This document shows, piece after piece, positions 25,631-34,419 of a stretch of 64,000 nucleotides of DNA. This DNA comes from Sciscionella marina DSM 45152. Lineage in GTDB: Bacteria; Actinomycetota; Actinomycetes; Mycobacteriales; Pseudonocardiaceae. The stretch spans positions 186,001-250,000 of the forward strand of contig NZ_KB905447.1 in NCBI RefSeq assembly GCF_000379465.1. The letters are read 5' to 3'. Position numbers and translations under genes: made by a program. The stretch's first letter is position 1; each line of letters opens with the position of its first letter. Below the pieces are notes generated by a model. It was not told the DNA's origin. It searched no databases and saw nothing but the letters and a program-made list of their open reading frames with translations.

Positions 25631-25705
25631 TCGGTTCGCCCCTTGCGCATTCTAGCCCGCTGCGTGCAGGCTACTGCGCGGCTCGTGCGACGAAGGGCGG
25701 CTTGG

Positions 25706-27061
25706 GTGGTACTCGAACACGGTGATGCTGAGCAGTCCCTGCGCGCGGGCGAGGACACGCGTACCACACGCTCCCAGGTCCGCAGGGCGGCCGCGGCGAG
25801 CGCGATCGGCACCACCATCGAGTGGTACGACTTCTTCCTCTACAACACGGCGAGCGCGCTCATCTTCCCGGCGCTGTTCTTCCCCGCTTCGAGCGAATAC
25901 GCCGGAATCATGCAGTCCTTCGGGACCTACGCGGTCGGGTTCGTCGCCCGGCCGATCGGTGCCGCGATCTTCGGCTACTGGGGAGACCGGCTCGGCCGCA
26001 AGACGACGCTGATCATCACGCTGCTGCTGATGGGGATCGCCTCCGGCATCATCGGGGTGCTGCCCGGGGCGGGCACGATCGGGCTCTGGGCTCCGCTGCT
26101 GCTCGTGCTGCTGCGCGTCGTACAGGGCATCGCGGTCGGCGGCGAGTGGAGCGGTTCGGTGCTACTCACCATGGAGTGGGGCGCGCAGGGCAAACGGGGG
26201 TTCTTCGGCAGTTTCGCCCAGGTCGGGGTGCCGATCGGGCTCGTGGTGGGTACCGGCGGCATGACGCTGGTGTCCTCGGTGATGGACCCGGAGTCCTTCG
26301 CTTCCTGGGGCTGGCGGCTGCCGTTCCTGTTCAGCCTGGTGCTCGTGGCGATCGGGCTGGTCATCCGGCTCTCGATCCTGGAGACCCCGATGTTCGCGCG
26401 GGTCATCGCGGAGAAGCGCACCGCGCGCAAACCGGTGACGGAGGCGATCCGGAAACATCCCAAGGAGATCCTGCTCTCCGCGGGTCTGCGGTTCTCCGAG
26501 CAGCTGCCGTTCTACCTGTTCTCCAGTTTCGTGCTCACCTATCTCGAGGATCAGGGCTTCTCGAAGTCCTTCGCGCTCACCGCGCTGATGGTCGCGGCCG
26601 CTTTCGAATTGATCACGATTCCGTTGTTCTCCGCGTTCTCGGACAGGTTCGGACGCAAGCGGATCTATGCCATCGGCGCGGTCGGCATCATCGTGATCGC
26701 GGCCCCGTATTTCGCCGTTCTGGACAACGCAGGGCCGGTCGCGGTGTTCGCGATGGTGATCATCTCGTTCATCCCGCACGCGCTGCATTACGGCCCGCAA
26801 GCAGCGCTGATCAGCGAAAGCTTCCCGACCAGGCTGCGCTATGGCGGGGCGGGTCTCGGCTATCAGCTGGCGAGTGTGTTCGCCGGTGGGCCCGCTCCCC
26901 TGCTGGCGACCTTCCTGCTGCACGAGACCATGACGCCGTACGCCATTTCCGGGCTGATGGTGTTCACCGCGATCGTTACCTTGATCTGTTTGTGGCTGCT
27001 TCCCGACCGTTCTCGCGCCGATATCGATGACGAGAGCCTTTACCGCAAGGCGATACGGTGA
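25706..27061 (+). CDS. MHS-family MFS symporter (ShiA/ProP-like)
   Basis: 451 aa, 12 membrane segments. The N-terminal IGTTIEWYDFFLYNTASALI, GYWGDRLGRKTTLIITL and VQGIAVGGEWSGSVLL are signatures of the metabolite:H+ symporter family, which imports carboxylates, shikimate, osmolytes and similar. GTG at 25706 has AAGGGCGG upstream. The substrate cannot be told. Followed after 18 bp by a reductase-like gene. Confidence 0.9.
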   Translation: MVLEHGDAEQSLRAGEDTRTTRSQVRRAAAASAIGTTIEWYDFFLYNTASALIFPALFFPASSEYAGIMQSFGTYAVGFVARPIGAAIFGYWGDRLGRKTTLIITLLLMGIASGIIGVLPGAGTIGLWAPLLLVLLRVVQGIAVGGEWSGSVLLTMEWGAQGKRGFFGSFAQVGVPIGLVVGTGGMTLVSSVMDPESFASWGWRLPFLFSLVLVAIGLVIRLSILETPMFARVIAEKRTARKPVTEAIRKHPKEILLSAGLRFSEQLPFYLFSSFVLTYLEDQGFSKSFALTALMVAAAFELITIPLFSAFSDRFGRKRIYAIGAVGIIVIAAPYFAVLDNAGPVAVFAMVIISFIPHALHYGPQAALISESFPTRLRYGGAGLGYQLASVFAGGPAPLLATFLLHETMTPYAISGLMVFTAIVTLICLWLLPDRSRADIDDESLYRKAIR

Positions 27062-27079
27062 CCGATAACGGAGAGTTCC

Positions 27080-27631
27080 ATGGGCAGGATCATCTCGCAC
27101 TTCTTCATCTCGCTCGACGGCGTCGTCGAGTCCCCGGACAAGTGGCATTTCCGGTACTTCAACGAGGAAATGGGCGCGGCGATGGACCGGAGCATCGCTT
27201 CCACGGAAGCGATGCTGATGGGCCGGCTACTGTACGACGAATGGTCGGTGCACTGGCCGGAGGATCCATCCGGGGATCCGTTCGGTGAGTTCATCAACCG
27301 GATCCCCAAGTACGTGGTGTCGAACTCGATCACCGAGCCGGCGTGGCGGAACACGACCGCGCTCGCCGTGGATGTCGCGGAGATCGAGAAGCTCAAGGTG
27401 TGGACCCCCGGCGCTATCGGGATCTCCGGCAGTGCGACGCTGGTGCGCTGGCTGCTGGCGAACGGTCTGCTCGACGAGCTGAACCTCATGGTGCATCCGA
27501 TCGCGGTCGGCGAAGGGCAACGGCTGTTCGACGCGGTCGGGATCCATCCGATGCGGCTCCTGCGGCAGGAGACGTTCTCCACCGGCGTGCTCAACCTGCA
27601 CTATGCGCCCACGGATGTGCCCCGACCCTGA
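27080..27631 (+). CDS. Dihydrofolate reductase/RibD C-terminal domain protein
   Basis: 183 aa. SLDGVVESPDKWHF, LMGRLLYDEW, ISGSATLVRWLLANGLLDEL and HPIAVGEGQRLF are typical of the RibD_C/YwjB group of stand-alone reductases. These use NADPH; substrates are mostly unknown. A GGAG ribosome-binding site lies seven bases before ATG. Confidence 0.9.
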   Translation: MGRIISHFFISLDGVVESPDKWHFRYFNEEMGAAMDRSIASTEAMLMGRLLYDEWSVHWPEDPSGDPFGEFINRIPKYVVSNSITEPAWRNTTALAVDVAEIEKLKVWTPGAIGISGSATLVRWLLANGLLDELNLMVHPIAVGEGQRLFDAVGIHPMRLLRQETFSTGVLNLHYAPTDVPRP

Positions 27632-27648
27632 GAAAGTTCAGGGTCGGG
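27621..27648. terminator. Terminator overlapping the reductase stop codon
   Basis: CCCGACCCTG pairs with CAGGGTCGGG around an 8-base loop; the TGA stop lies at the end of the first arm. Confidence 0.75.
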
Positions 27649-27700
27649 ATACGGCCTGAACCTGATGCGCGGGCGTACCGGTGTGCCGATCATTGATGGC

Positions 27701-28147
27701 ATGAGTACGCCAACCGAACCCGCAGGCCAGCCGCGTGTGGTCGCCGGCGAGTACCGCATCGGGGACGTGGAGCGCGAACAGGCCTCGCGGCGGATCATCG
27801 CCGCGGTCGGTTCCGGTCACCTCACCGTCGCCGAAGCCGATCAGCGCATGGCCGATGTGTACGAGGCACGCTGGCCGAGCGATCTGCTGGCCCTGCTCGG
27901 TGATCTGCCGCCGGCGGGCCAGCAGTCACCGCCGCCCCCACCACCGCCGGTGCAGCCCGCCTATCCGGCGCCGCCACAGCACCGGAACCGGGTGCCGCTG
28001 TTCCCGGTGCTGCTGCTCGCCTTCGGCGTATCGGTGTTCTTCGGCCCGGTCCTGCACGAGTGGATCCTGCCGCTGTTTCCCGTCGTCCTCGGTGGGCTCC
28101 TGCTGATGCGCTGGCAGCTGAACAACAACCAGCGGTCCGATGCCTGA
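27701..28147 (+). CDS. DUF1707 (SHOCT-like) membrane protein
   Basis: 148 aa. The DUF1707 domain at 10-65 (YRIGDVEREQASRRIIAAV, LTVAEADQRMADVYEA) is followed by a poly-Pro segment and two C-terminal hydrophobic helices (PLFPVLLLAFGVSVFF; LPLFPVVLGGLLLMRW). Found in many actinobacteria; function unknown. ATG at 27701. Confidence 0.85.
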   Translation: MSTPTEPAGQPRVVAGEYRIGDVEREQASRRIIAAVGSGHLTVAEADQRMADVYEARWPSDLLALLGDLPPAGQQSPPPPPPPVQPAYPAPPQHRNRVPLFPVLLLAFGVSVFFGPVLHEWILPLFPVVLGGLLLMRWQLNNNQRSDA

Positions 28148-28298
28148 GCTCGGCGAGCGGCGGGTGTACGAGGTCCGGGTGCACGGCTGCACCAGCGACG
28201 AGGAACAGCTCGCGGCGCGGGAACCGATCGCCCGCACCCTGTGCCCGGACGAGTGGCACGCCAGCCCTTGCCCGGTGCCGTGGGAATTCCGGGCTTGA
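28140..28298 (+). CDS. Small 52-aa three-cysteine protein
   Basis: The ATG overlaps the end of the DUF1707 gene by 8 bp, so it is probably translationally coupled. The product (RVYEVRVHGCTSDEEQ, later CPDEWHASPCPVPWEF) has three cysteines and reads as real coding sequence. I do not recognise the family. The pattern could bind a metal or form a disulfide. Confidence 0.6.
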   Translation: MPELGERRVYEVRVHGCTSDEEQLAAREPIARTLCPDEWHASPCPVPWEFRA

Positions 28299-28322
28299 GT
28301 AGCAGCGGTACAGCGGTGAGCG

Positions 28323-29927
28323 CTAAGCCGGAGCTTCCGGAGTCTGGCTCGAATGTGCCAGTGGGACGCCGAGCCAGGCCTGCAGTGCCTTGTCCAGCGA
28401 GCTCCGGTCGGGTTCGCCGGCCCAGCCAACGTAACCGTCGGGCCGTACGAACATAGCCGCCGGAGCGTCGTCGGTCAGTGGGGCCGTGGTGATCGTCCGC
28501 ATGCGGTCGCGGTATGGGGCAACGAGGTCGTGCCGCGCACCGGAGGGATCCAACAGGAGCGCCCTGCCGTCGTGCATGTGGTCGGCGAGCCGGGACCCGT
28601 CAGCCAACTCGTAGTCGGGTGCGCTTGCGCCGACAAGCGGATGGTCACCGGAAAGGTCGTATCGCTGCCAGAGGCCCGAGATCTTCTTCGCGAAGTACGT
28701 GGCACCGTCCACGGTCCGTGCCAGGTCGGTCACCACCTCGCGCAGCGCACGGGCATGGGGCTCCGGGCGCATCACCGTGATTTGGGCACGCGTCCAGTTC
28801 AGCACCCAGGCGCCGAGGGGATGCCGCTCGGCGGTGTAGGTGTCCAGCAGCCCGTCCGGTGCCGTCCCCCGCACGGTGGCGGCGAGCTTCCAACCGAGGT
28901 TCATCGCGTCGCCCACGCTCAGGTTGAGCCCCTGCCCGCCGAACGGAGGGTGCACGTGGGCCGCGTCGCCGGCGAGCAGCACTCGCCCCTGCCGGTAGGT
29001 CGTGGCCTGACGGGTGTTGTCGGTGAACCGGGTCAGGCTCGTGATCCCGGTGACCGTGGCATCGGCGCCGGTCACGTAGCGGATGGATGCCTGTAGGTCC
29101 TCGGCCGTCGCCGGAGTGTCGTGGTCGGCCGGTGCACCGTCGAACGCGACCGTGGTGATTCGCCCGCGCGGCGGGTCGTTGAGGTAGACGCCGGTGTCGG
29201 TCGCGTGCCAACCGACACCAAGGTCCTGCACGCCGACGATGTCGGCGATCCCGTGGTAGGCGGTGATTTCCGGGTCAGTGCCGGGAAAGTCGAACCCGGC
29301 GAGCTTGCGCACCGTACTGCGGCCGCCGTCGCAGCCGACGAGCCATCCGCACTGGATCGGCCCCTGATCGGTCGCGACCGTCACCCCTTCGGCGTCCTGT
29401 TCGAAACCAGTCACCTCCACCCCGCGACGAACTTCCACGCCGAGCCCGGCAGCGTGATCGGCGAGGATCGCCTCGACCTGCTTCTGGTGGACCAGGTCGA
29501 CCATGTCCGGGGGATTGAGCCCAGCCAGGTCCGGGTCGGACTCGTCCAGCATCTCGCCGCTGAGCATGATCGCCGCGAAATGTCCGGAGAACCTGGGCAG
29601 CGCGCTCGTGCCGTCCGGCCGCCGGGTGGAGAGGTAGGAGACGGTCCACTCCGTCTCCTGCTGGGCTTGCCGCAGCGCGGGAAGCAGGCCGCGCCGGTAG
29701 AACGCCTCGATATTGGGCCGGTTCACGGTTCCTGCCTTGAGGATAGGATCGGCCTCGGTCAACCGTTCCAGCACGATTACCGAGGCACCGCCGGCCCGCA
29801 ACTCACCGGCCAGCATCAGCCCCGCGGGGCCGGCCCCGGCGACCACCACGTCGTAGTCGACCGGACGCTTCCCCGTGTGGGATCGCGGGGAGGCGGAAGC
29901 GGTGGCGGTTTTGGATGGTGTGGTCAT
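28323..29927 (-). CDS. FAD-dependent aromatic monooxygenase (PheA/TfdB, Rox-like)
   Basis: 534 aa class A flavin monooxygenase. GxGxxG is in VVVAGAGPAGLMLAGEL, the DG motif in GWLVGCDGGRSTVRKLAGF and the GD motif in VLLAGDAAHVHPPFGGQGLN. The C-terminal 120 residues form the thioredoxin-like tail of the group. Members hydroxylate aromatic substrates, including rifampicin in Rox enzymes and polyketide intermediates. The gene follows its MarR regulator by 35 bp with CGGAGGTAG before the ATG, so induction by a phenolic ligand or antibiotic is plausible. Confidence 0.9.
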   Translation of the reverse strand: MTTPSKTATASASPRSHTGKRPVDYDVVVAGAGPAGLMLAGELRAGGASVIVLERLTEADPILKAGTVNRPNIEAFYRRGLLPALRQAQQETEWTVSYLSTRRPDGTSALPRFSGHFAAIMLSGEMLDESDPDLAGLNPPDMVDLVHQKQVEAILADHAAGLGVEVRRGVEVTGFEQDAEGVTVATDQGPIQCGWLVGCDGGRSTVRKLAGFDFPGTDPEITAYHGIADIVGVQDLGVGWHATDTGVYLNDPPRGRITTVAFDGAPADHDTPATAEDLQASIRYVTGADATVTGITSLTRFTDNTRQATTYRQGRVLLAGDAAHVHPPFGGQGLNLSVGDAMNLGWKLAATVRGTAPDGLLDTYTAERHPLGAWVLNWTRAQITVMRPEPHARALREVVTDLARTVDGATYFAKKISGLWQRYDLSGDHPLVGASAPDYELADGSRLADHMHDGRALLLDPSGARHDLVAPYRDRMRTITTAPLTDDAPAAMFVRPDGYVGWAGEPDRSSLDKALQAWLGVPLAHSSQTPEAPA

Positions 29928-29962
29928 GGTCTACCTCCGGAATGGATCGGGTGGTCAAGTCG

Positions 29963-30436
29963 TCAGGACGTGGCCTGGGTGTCCGACCGGCGGGCGGTCT
30001 CGATCAACCGCCGGATGATCGGTCGAGTCACATTCATCGCCAACCGAAGCGAGGCATCGTCCTCGGGGGAGAGCGTTGCCAGCAACTCCGCCAGGCGGTC
30101 ATGGCGATCGCGGAGACGGTTGGCCACCAGGGTGCGACCGGCGTCGCTGAGCGCGATGAGCGACGCTCTCCCGTCCTCGGGATCCCTGACCCGCACCACC
30201 AGCCCCTGCCGCTCCAGGCGCTGCACCAGCTGGCTCGTCGAGGGCTGGCTGGTACCTTCCGCCGCCGCCAGTACCGTCAGCCGCGTCGGGCCGTCCCGGT
30301 AGAGCCTGCCAAGGCACATGATCGCGGTGAACGTCAGACTTCCGTGGTCGGTCAGATGCCGGATCACCAGGCGGATGACCTCGTCGAAAACCTCCGTGAC
30401 GTCATCCCGCCCCTGGTCGCGCTCCATCTCACCCAT
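29963..30436 (-). CDS. MarR-family regulator
   Basis: 157 aa. A winged helix (TRLTVLAAAEGTSQPSTSQL, VQRLERQGLVVRVRDPEDGR) is flanked by dimer helices. It likely represses itself and the downstream monooxygenase through the palindrome just upstream of its ATG and releases DNA on binding an aromatic ligand. Confidence 0.9.
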   Translation of the reverse strand: MGEMERDQGRDDVTEVFDEVIRLVIRHLTDHGSLTFTAIMCLGRLYRDGPTRLTVLAAAEGTSQPSTSQLVQRLERQGLVVRVRDPEDGRASLIALSDAGRTLVANRLRDRHDRLAELLATLSPEDDASLRLAMNVTRPIIRRLIETARRSDTQATS

Positions 30437-30443
30437 AGCTCAT

Positions 30444-30464
30444 TTATATCATGGAGTTATATAA
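30444..30464. promoter_or_regulatory. MarR operator
   Basis: TTATAT-N9-ATATAA, a 6-bp inverted repeat in an AT-rich tract 8 bp upstream of the marR-type start codon. Position and symmetry suit autoregulation. Confidence 0.6.
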
Positions 30465-30733
30465 CCTATCTAGCAACTCGACGACTACTACCCCCTTCGT
30501 GTTGCGGTACTATGAGTTTGACCTCGATCACGCCTGGGTGGTGCCACTCGAACCTTCTCACCACCCGGGACATTTAGATAATTTTTCTATGTAATTACTC
30601 TTGGCTCTCCGGAACCATCGGTGTGCGGCCGTACAGCCCGGCATGAAGAACCGGTCCACCTGCGGCAGACGTCTCATCGCCCAGACGGTATGCGCTGTCA
30701 CCGGCACCGGACATGTTTCGGATCGAGATCGGC
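30465..30733. other. AT-richer gap with one doubtful mini-gene
   Basis: No strong gene. A minus-strand frame of 39 codons (30714 to 30595; product starts MSGAGDSAYRLGDETSAAGG) has coding-like composition but no ribosome-binding site. Sequence around 30570-30600 is unusually AT-rich for this genome, in keeping with acquired or decayed DNA next to the monooxygenase pair. Confidence 0.3.
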
Positions 30734-31201
30734 CTATGAGACGAGATCGACCGTGACCGTGCTGTACCCGACATCGAGAGCGTCGAGTGCGAGCAGGTCC
30801 GCGTGCTCGTGATGCCACCGTCGGGTTCGTAGATCGTCGGCAAGCTGCTGGAGCCCGGGCGCAAGCGCTTCGGTGTCTGTCTTGGCCAGCATTGACATGC
30901 CAGCACGCACATCGGGGTCGAGGTAGGTCTCGGGGCGGCGCCAGTACGCGGCCCCGAAGCCGTCGATGCAGTCGTACGGCACGGGCACCGCCCGCACCGT
31001 CGCATCCGCCCCAAGCAGTCGGCACAAGCGCTGTACCGGAATCGCCTGAGTGGCGTCAGTTCGTGCGGCAGCCGGAAGGTACTCGGAGAGCAGCCAGAAC
31101 TCGGCCATCCTTTCCGGCCGCCACGTGAAGAACACCAGGCGGCGCCTTGCGACCCGGCGCATCTCCGCCACCCCGGCGGCAACATCGCTCCAGTGATGCA
31201 C
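30734..31201 (-). pseudogene. C-terminal fragment of a SAM-dependent methyltransferase
   Basis: 155 codons starting LTV/MHHWSDVAAGVAEMRRVARR, the middle of a Methyltransf_11-type enzyme (the usual 'hhW.d...l.E..RV' block). The SAM-binding N-terminal part with its GxG motif is missing. The same frame runs upstream to about 31247 with no start codon before a stop, so the gene looks truncated at its 5' end. The remaining part is uninterrupted, so the truncation may be recent. Confidence 0.55.
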
Positions 31202-31353
31202 CGTCAGCTTGCCGGCCAGACGGCGATCCTCTCTACTCGGAACGTCCCGCAGGACTCCCCCTGCTCATCGGTCAGAAACCCCACCGGCACGGCGAAACCG
31301 TATCCGCACCGCGCTGACCAGCAGACTCCGGCTCAGCACTAAGCGCTGTACCG

Positions 31354-31554
31354 ATGCTACTCAACCCCGGATTCGGGTTCGCGGACGACGATCTCGCGCT
31401 CAGGATTCTGGCCACCCCGTACACCGCGTTCGAGGTGACCGGCCGGGTCCGCCCGGTCGTCGGCGATACCCGGGTGGTGAGCCTGCACGTCGCCGGAGAG
31501 GACGATTTTCCGGAGCTGCTGGAGCAATACCGGGCCGAGCGCGGCCTGAGCTGA
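31354..31554 (+). CDS. Hypothetical 66-aa protein
   Basis: Reads as a genuine small protein (FADDDLALRILATPYTAFEV; later HVAGEDDFPELLEQYRAERG) and is followed by a strong terminator. No family recognised and the ribosome-binding site is weak. It may be a whole small protein or the intact end of a decayed gene. Confidence 0.5.
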   Translation: MLLNPGFGFADDDLALRILATPYTAFEVTGRVRPVVGDTRVVSLHVAGEDDFPELLEQYRAERGLS

Positions 31555-31572
31555 ACCACGGCGGACACACAC

Positions 31573-31605
31573 AAACGGGCGGGGTACCAGGTACCCCGCC
31601 CGTTT
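31573..31605. terminator. Bidirectional terminator
   Basis: AAACGGGCGGGGTAC pairs perfectly with GTACCCCGCCCGTTT (15 bp, 3-base loop). It has A-tract/T-tract ends on both sides and lies between convergent genes. Confidence 0.9.
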
Positions 31606-31618
31606 CTGCCGGATGAGC

Positions 31619-33082
31619 TCAGTCGGACAGCTCCGGCGAGCCGCCTCCGGTGGCCGGCGGCTGCTGCGGACGCTGATAGGGCTGGTGTCCCTGGTACGGC
31701 TGCTGACCGCCCTGCTGGGGCCATCCCTGCTGGGGCTGCTGCCCCTGGCCCGGGTGCGGCTGCTGGTAGGGCTGCTGCTGCGCGGGCGGCGGTGGTGTCG
31801 GGTGCCCCTGCTGCGGCGGAAGCGGCGGGTACTGCTGCTGACCGGCCGGTTTCGCGGGCTCCACCTGCTGCGGCGCCTCGGGCGCGGCCTGCTGCTTCGG
31901 TTCGGCCTTCTTGGGTTCGCTTTCCTCGGCGCCGAGCGCCCGCTTGGCAGACCCGCTCGCCTTCGGCTGGTCCAGCGGGCTCTCCACCTCCTGCCGTGCG
32001 ACCGCTTCGGCGGCGGCCACCGCTTCGGCGACCCTGGGGTCGGTCGAGGTGTCGAACCAGTGCTTGATGGTCTCGTCCTCGTCCTCGGCGTGCTCGCTCG
32101 GCTGCTCGTAGGCGGGCGGCTCGTAGCGGAACACCCCGTCCTCGCCGGGCGCCCCGAGCATCTTGGCAAAGCCTTCGAGCGCCTTGCCGTAGTCGGTGGG
32201 CACCATCCAGACTTTGTTCGCATCGCCCTGCGCCATCTGCGGCAAGGTCTGCAGGTACTGGTAGGCGAGCACTTCCGGGGTCGGGCGGCCCTGCTTGATC
32301 GCCGAGAACACCTTCTCGATCGCCTTCGCCTGCCCCTGCGCCTGCAGGTAGCGGGCGGCGCGGTCACCCTGGGCGCGCAGGATCCGGGACTGCCGCTCGG
32401 CTTCCGCGTTCAGGATCGCGGCCTGCTTGGCGCCTTCCGCGGACAGGATCTCGCTTTGCTTCTGTCCTTCCGCGGTCTTGATCGCGGACTCCCGCTCACC
32501 CTCGGCGTTCAGGATCATCGCGCGCTTCTCCCGGTCGGCACGCATCTGCTTCTCCATCGAGTCCTGAATGGACGGTGGCGGATCGATCGCCTTGAGCTCC
32601 ACTCGCGCGACCCGGATACCCCAGCGTCCGGTCGCCTCGTCGAGCACCCCACGCAGCTGCTGGTTGATCTGATCGCGGGAGGTCAGCGTCTCCTCGAGGC
32701 TCATCCCACCGACCAGGTTGCGCAGCGTGGTGGTGGTCAGCTGCTCGACACCGACGATGTAGTTCGAGATCTCGTACACCGCGTCGTGCGGGTTGGTGAC
32801 CTGGAAGTACACCACCGTGTCGATGGAGACGGTCAGGTTGTCCTGGGTGATCACCGGCTGCGGTGGGAAGGAGACGACCTGTTCGCGCAGATCGATCCGG
32901 GCACGCACCCGGTCGAGGAACGGTACGAGAAAGTTCAGACCAGGCGTCGCGGTCGCCTTGTACCGCCCGAGGCGCTCGATCACCGCCGCCGTCGCCTGCG
33001 GGATCACGATCACCGCCTTGACGACGATGATGAGCACGATGATGACTACGACGGCTATCACGATCCAAGCGCCGACACTCAC
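31619..33082 (-). CDS. SPFH/Band 7 (stomatin-like) membrane protein with Pro/Gln-rich tail
   Basis: 487 aa. One N-terminal membrane segment (residues 5-27) and the stomatin motif VIERLGRYKATATPGLNFLVP open an SPFH domain. A long charged coiled coil with NAEGERESA/SAEGAKQAAIL repeats follows. The last ~115 residues are Pro/Gln/Gly low complexity, absent from most stomatins. It scaffolds membrane microdomains, usually with an NfeD partner, which is the gene just upstream (16 bp). Confidence 0.92.
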   Translation of the reverse strand: MSVGAWIVIAVVVIIVLIIVVKAVIVIPQATAAVIERLGRYKATATPGLNFLVPFLDRVRARIDLREQVVSFPPQPVITQDNLTVSIDTVVYFQVTNPHDAVYEISNYIVGVEQLTTTTLRNLVGGMSLEETLTSRDQINQQLRGVLDEATGRWGIRVARVELKAIDPPPSIQDSMEKQMRADREKRAMILNAEGERESAIKTAEGQKQSEILSAEGAKQAAILNAEAERQSRILRAQGDRAARYLQAQGQAKAIEKVFSAIKQGRPTPEVLAYQYLQTLPQMAQGDANKVWMVPTDYGKALEGFAKMLGAPGEDGVFRYEPPAYEQPSEHAEDEDETIKHWFDTSTDPRVAEAVAAAEAVARQEVESPLDQPKASGSAKRALGAEESEPKKAEPKQQAAPEAPQQVEPAKPAGQQQYPPLPPQQGHPTPPPPAQQQPYQQPHPGQGQQPQQGWPQQGGQQPYQGHQPYQRPQQPPATGGGSPELSD

Positions 33083-33098
33083 GTCAATTGCTCCCCTA

Positions 33099-33530
33099 TC
33101 AAGACTTGGCGATCACGACGGCGGTGGCACCGGATATCTCCACCACTGTCACGTCCGCACCGGGTTTGATTACTTCACTTTCCAGGCTGCGTGCCGACCA
33201 CACGTCCCCGCGGATCTTCACCCGGCCATCCTCATTGGTCACCTCGGTGATCGCGACCGCGTCGGCCCCGACCAGAGCATCGGTGTTGGTCTGGGTGATC
33301 GTGCCGGCGTGGAACCGCCGCTTCACCACGGGCCGGATACCAAGCACCATGGCCACCGACAGCACGGCGAACACGACCGCGCTGATCAACGGATTCGCAC
33401 CGAGAGCACCCGCTCCTGCCGCACCGAGCGCCCCTATTCCGAGCATGACGAGCACGAAGTCGCCGGACAGAGTCTCGGCGGCGACGAGCACAAGCCCGAG
33501 AACGAGCCACACGATCGGCCACATGCGCAC
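33099..33530 (-). CDS. NfeD-like membrane protein
   Basis: 143 aa, the short NfeD1b type: four N-terminal hydrophobic helices (WPIVWLVLGLVLVAAETLS onward) then an OB-fold domain (GADAVAITEVTNEDGRVKIR; WSARS). It has no ClpP-like protease domain. It partners the downstream SPFH protein in one operon. Confidence 0.9.
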   Translation of the reverse strand: MRMWPIVWLVLGLVLVAAETLSGDFVLVMLGIGALGAAGAGALGANPLISAVVFAVLSVAMVLGIRPVVKRRFHAGTITQTNTDALVGADAVAITEVTNEDGRVKIRGDVWSARSLESEVIKPGADVTVVEISGATAVVIAKS

Positions 33531-33601
33531 ATCGTGACAGACACGGCAAGGGCACGGTTCAGGGACGCTGGGTGCGTAACCGGAGCGTGATCTTCACGCG
33601 G

Positions 33602-34408
33602 TCAGTCGAGGACGGTGACGTGATCGATGAGCCGCTCCACCGCGCCGATGAGCGGGGTCTCGACGTCCCGGTAGGAGGACACCGCGGCGAGCACCCGGCG
33701 CCAGCCCTCGGCCGGTTCACCCCAGCCGAGCGCGGCGCACACGCCTTCCTTCCACGGTGTTCCCTTCGGGATCACCGGCCATTCCCGGATGCCGAGCACC
33801 GCGGGCTTGACCGCCTGCCAGATGTCCACATAGGGGTGCCCGGTGATGAGCACGTTGTCCTGGCGGGCCCGCTCGACGATGTGCCATTCCTTGGTGCCTT
33901 CCAGGAGATGGTCCACGAGCACGCCGAGGCGCCTGCGCGGGGCGGGACCGAATTCGCCGATGAGCCCGGCGAGATCGTCCACGCCGTGCAGGGGTTCCAC
34001 GACGATGCCCTCGACCCGCAGATCGTGTCCCCAGACGCGTTCGACCAGCGCGGCGTCGTGGATGCCCTCCACCCAGATCCGGCTCGCCTTCGCGGTGCTC
34101 GCGGCGTGCCCTTCCACGCGCACCGAACCGGAGGCGCTCATCCGTGGTTTCGCCGCCGCGGCCTTCGGTTTGACCAGCGTGACGGGTTTGCCCTCCAGCA
34201 GAAAGGCCGCCGGGCGCAGCGGGAACACCCGATGCTTGCCGAGCCGGTCCTCGAGCACCACACCGCCGGCCTCGATGCGGACGACGGCCCCGCAGAAGCC
34301 CGATGCCGGGTCCTCCACGACGAGTCCTGCCTCCGCGGGTACCTCGGGGATCTTCTTGCGTCCCCGGCCACTGCCGAGCACATCGGGTCCATAGTTCTTG
34401 GCACGCAC
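33602..34408 (-). CDS. DUF3097 family protein
   Basis: 268 aa. The central ASRIWVEGIHDAALVERVWG and VEPLHGVDDLAGLIGEF are hallmark blocks of DUF3097, an actinobacteria-wide family with a Toprim-like flavour. Function unproven. It lies 11 bp after the EamA gene, same strand. Confidence 0.88.
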   Translation of the reverse strand: MRAKNYGPDVLGSGRGRKKIPEVPAEAGLVVEDPASGFCGAVVRIEAGGVVLEDRLGKHRVFPLRPAAFLLEGKPVTLVKPKAAAAKPRMSASGSVRVEGHAASTAKASRIWVEGIHDAALVERVWGHDLRVEGIVVEPLHGVDDLAGLIGEFGPAPRRRLGVLVDHLLEGTKEWHIVERARQDNVLITGHPYVDIWQAVKPAVLGIREWPVIPKGTPWKEGVCAALGWGEPAEGWRRVLAAVSSYRDVETPLIGAVERLIDHVTVLD

Positions 34409-34419
34409 GAACCGCGAGG

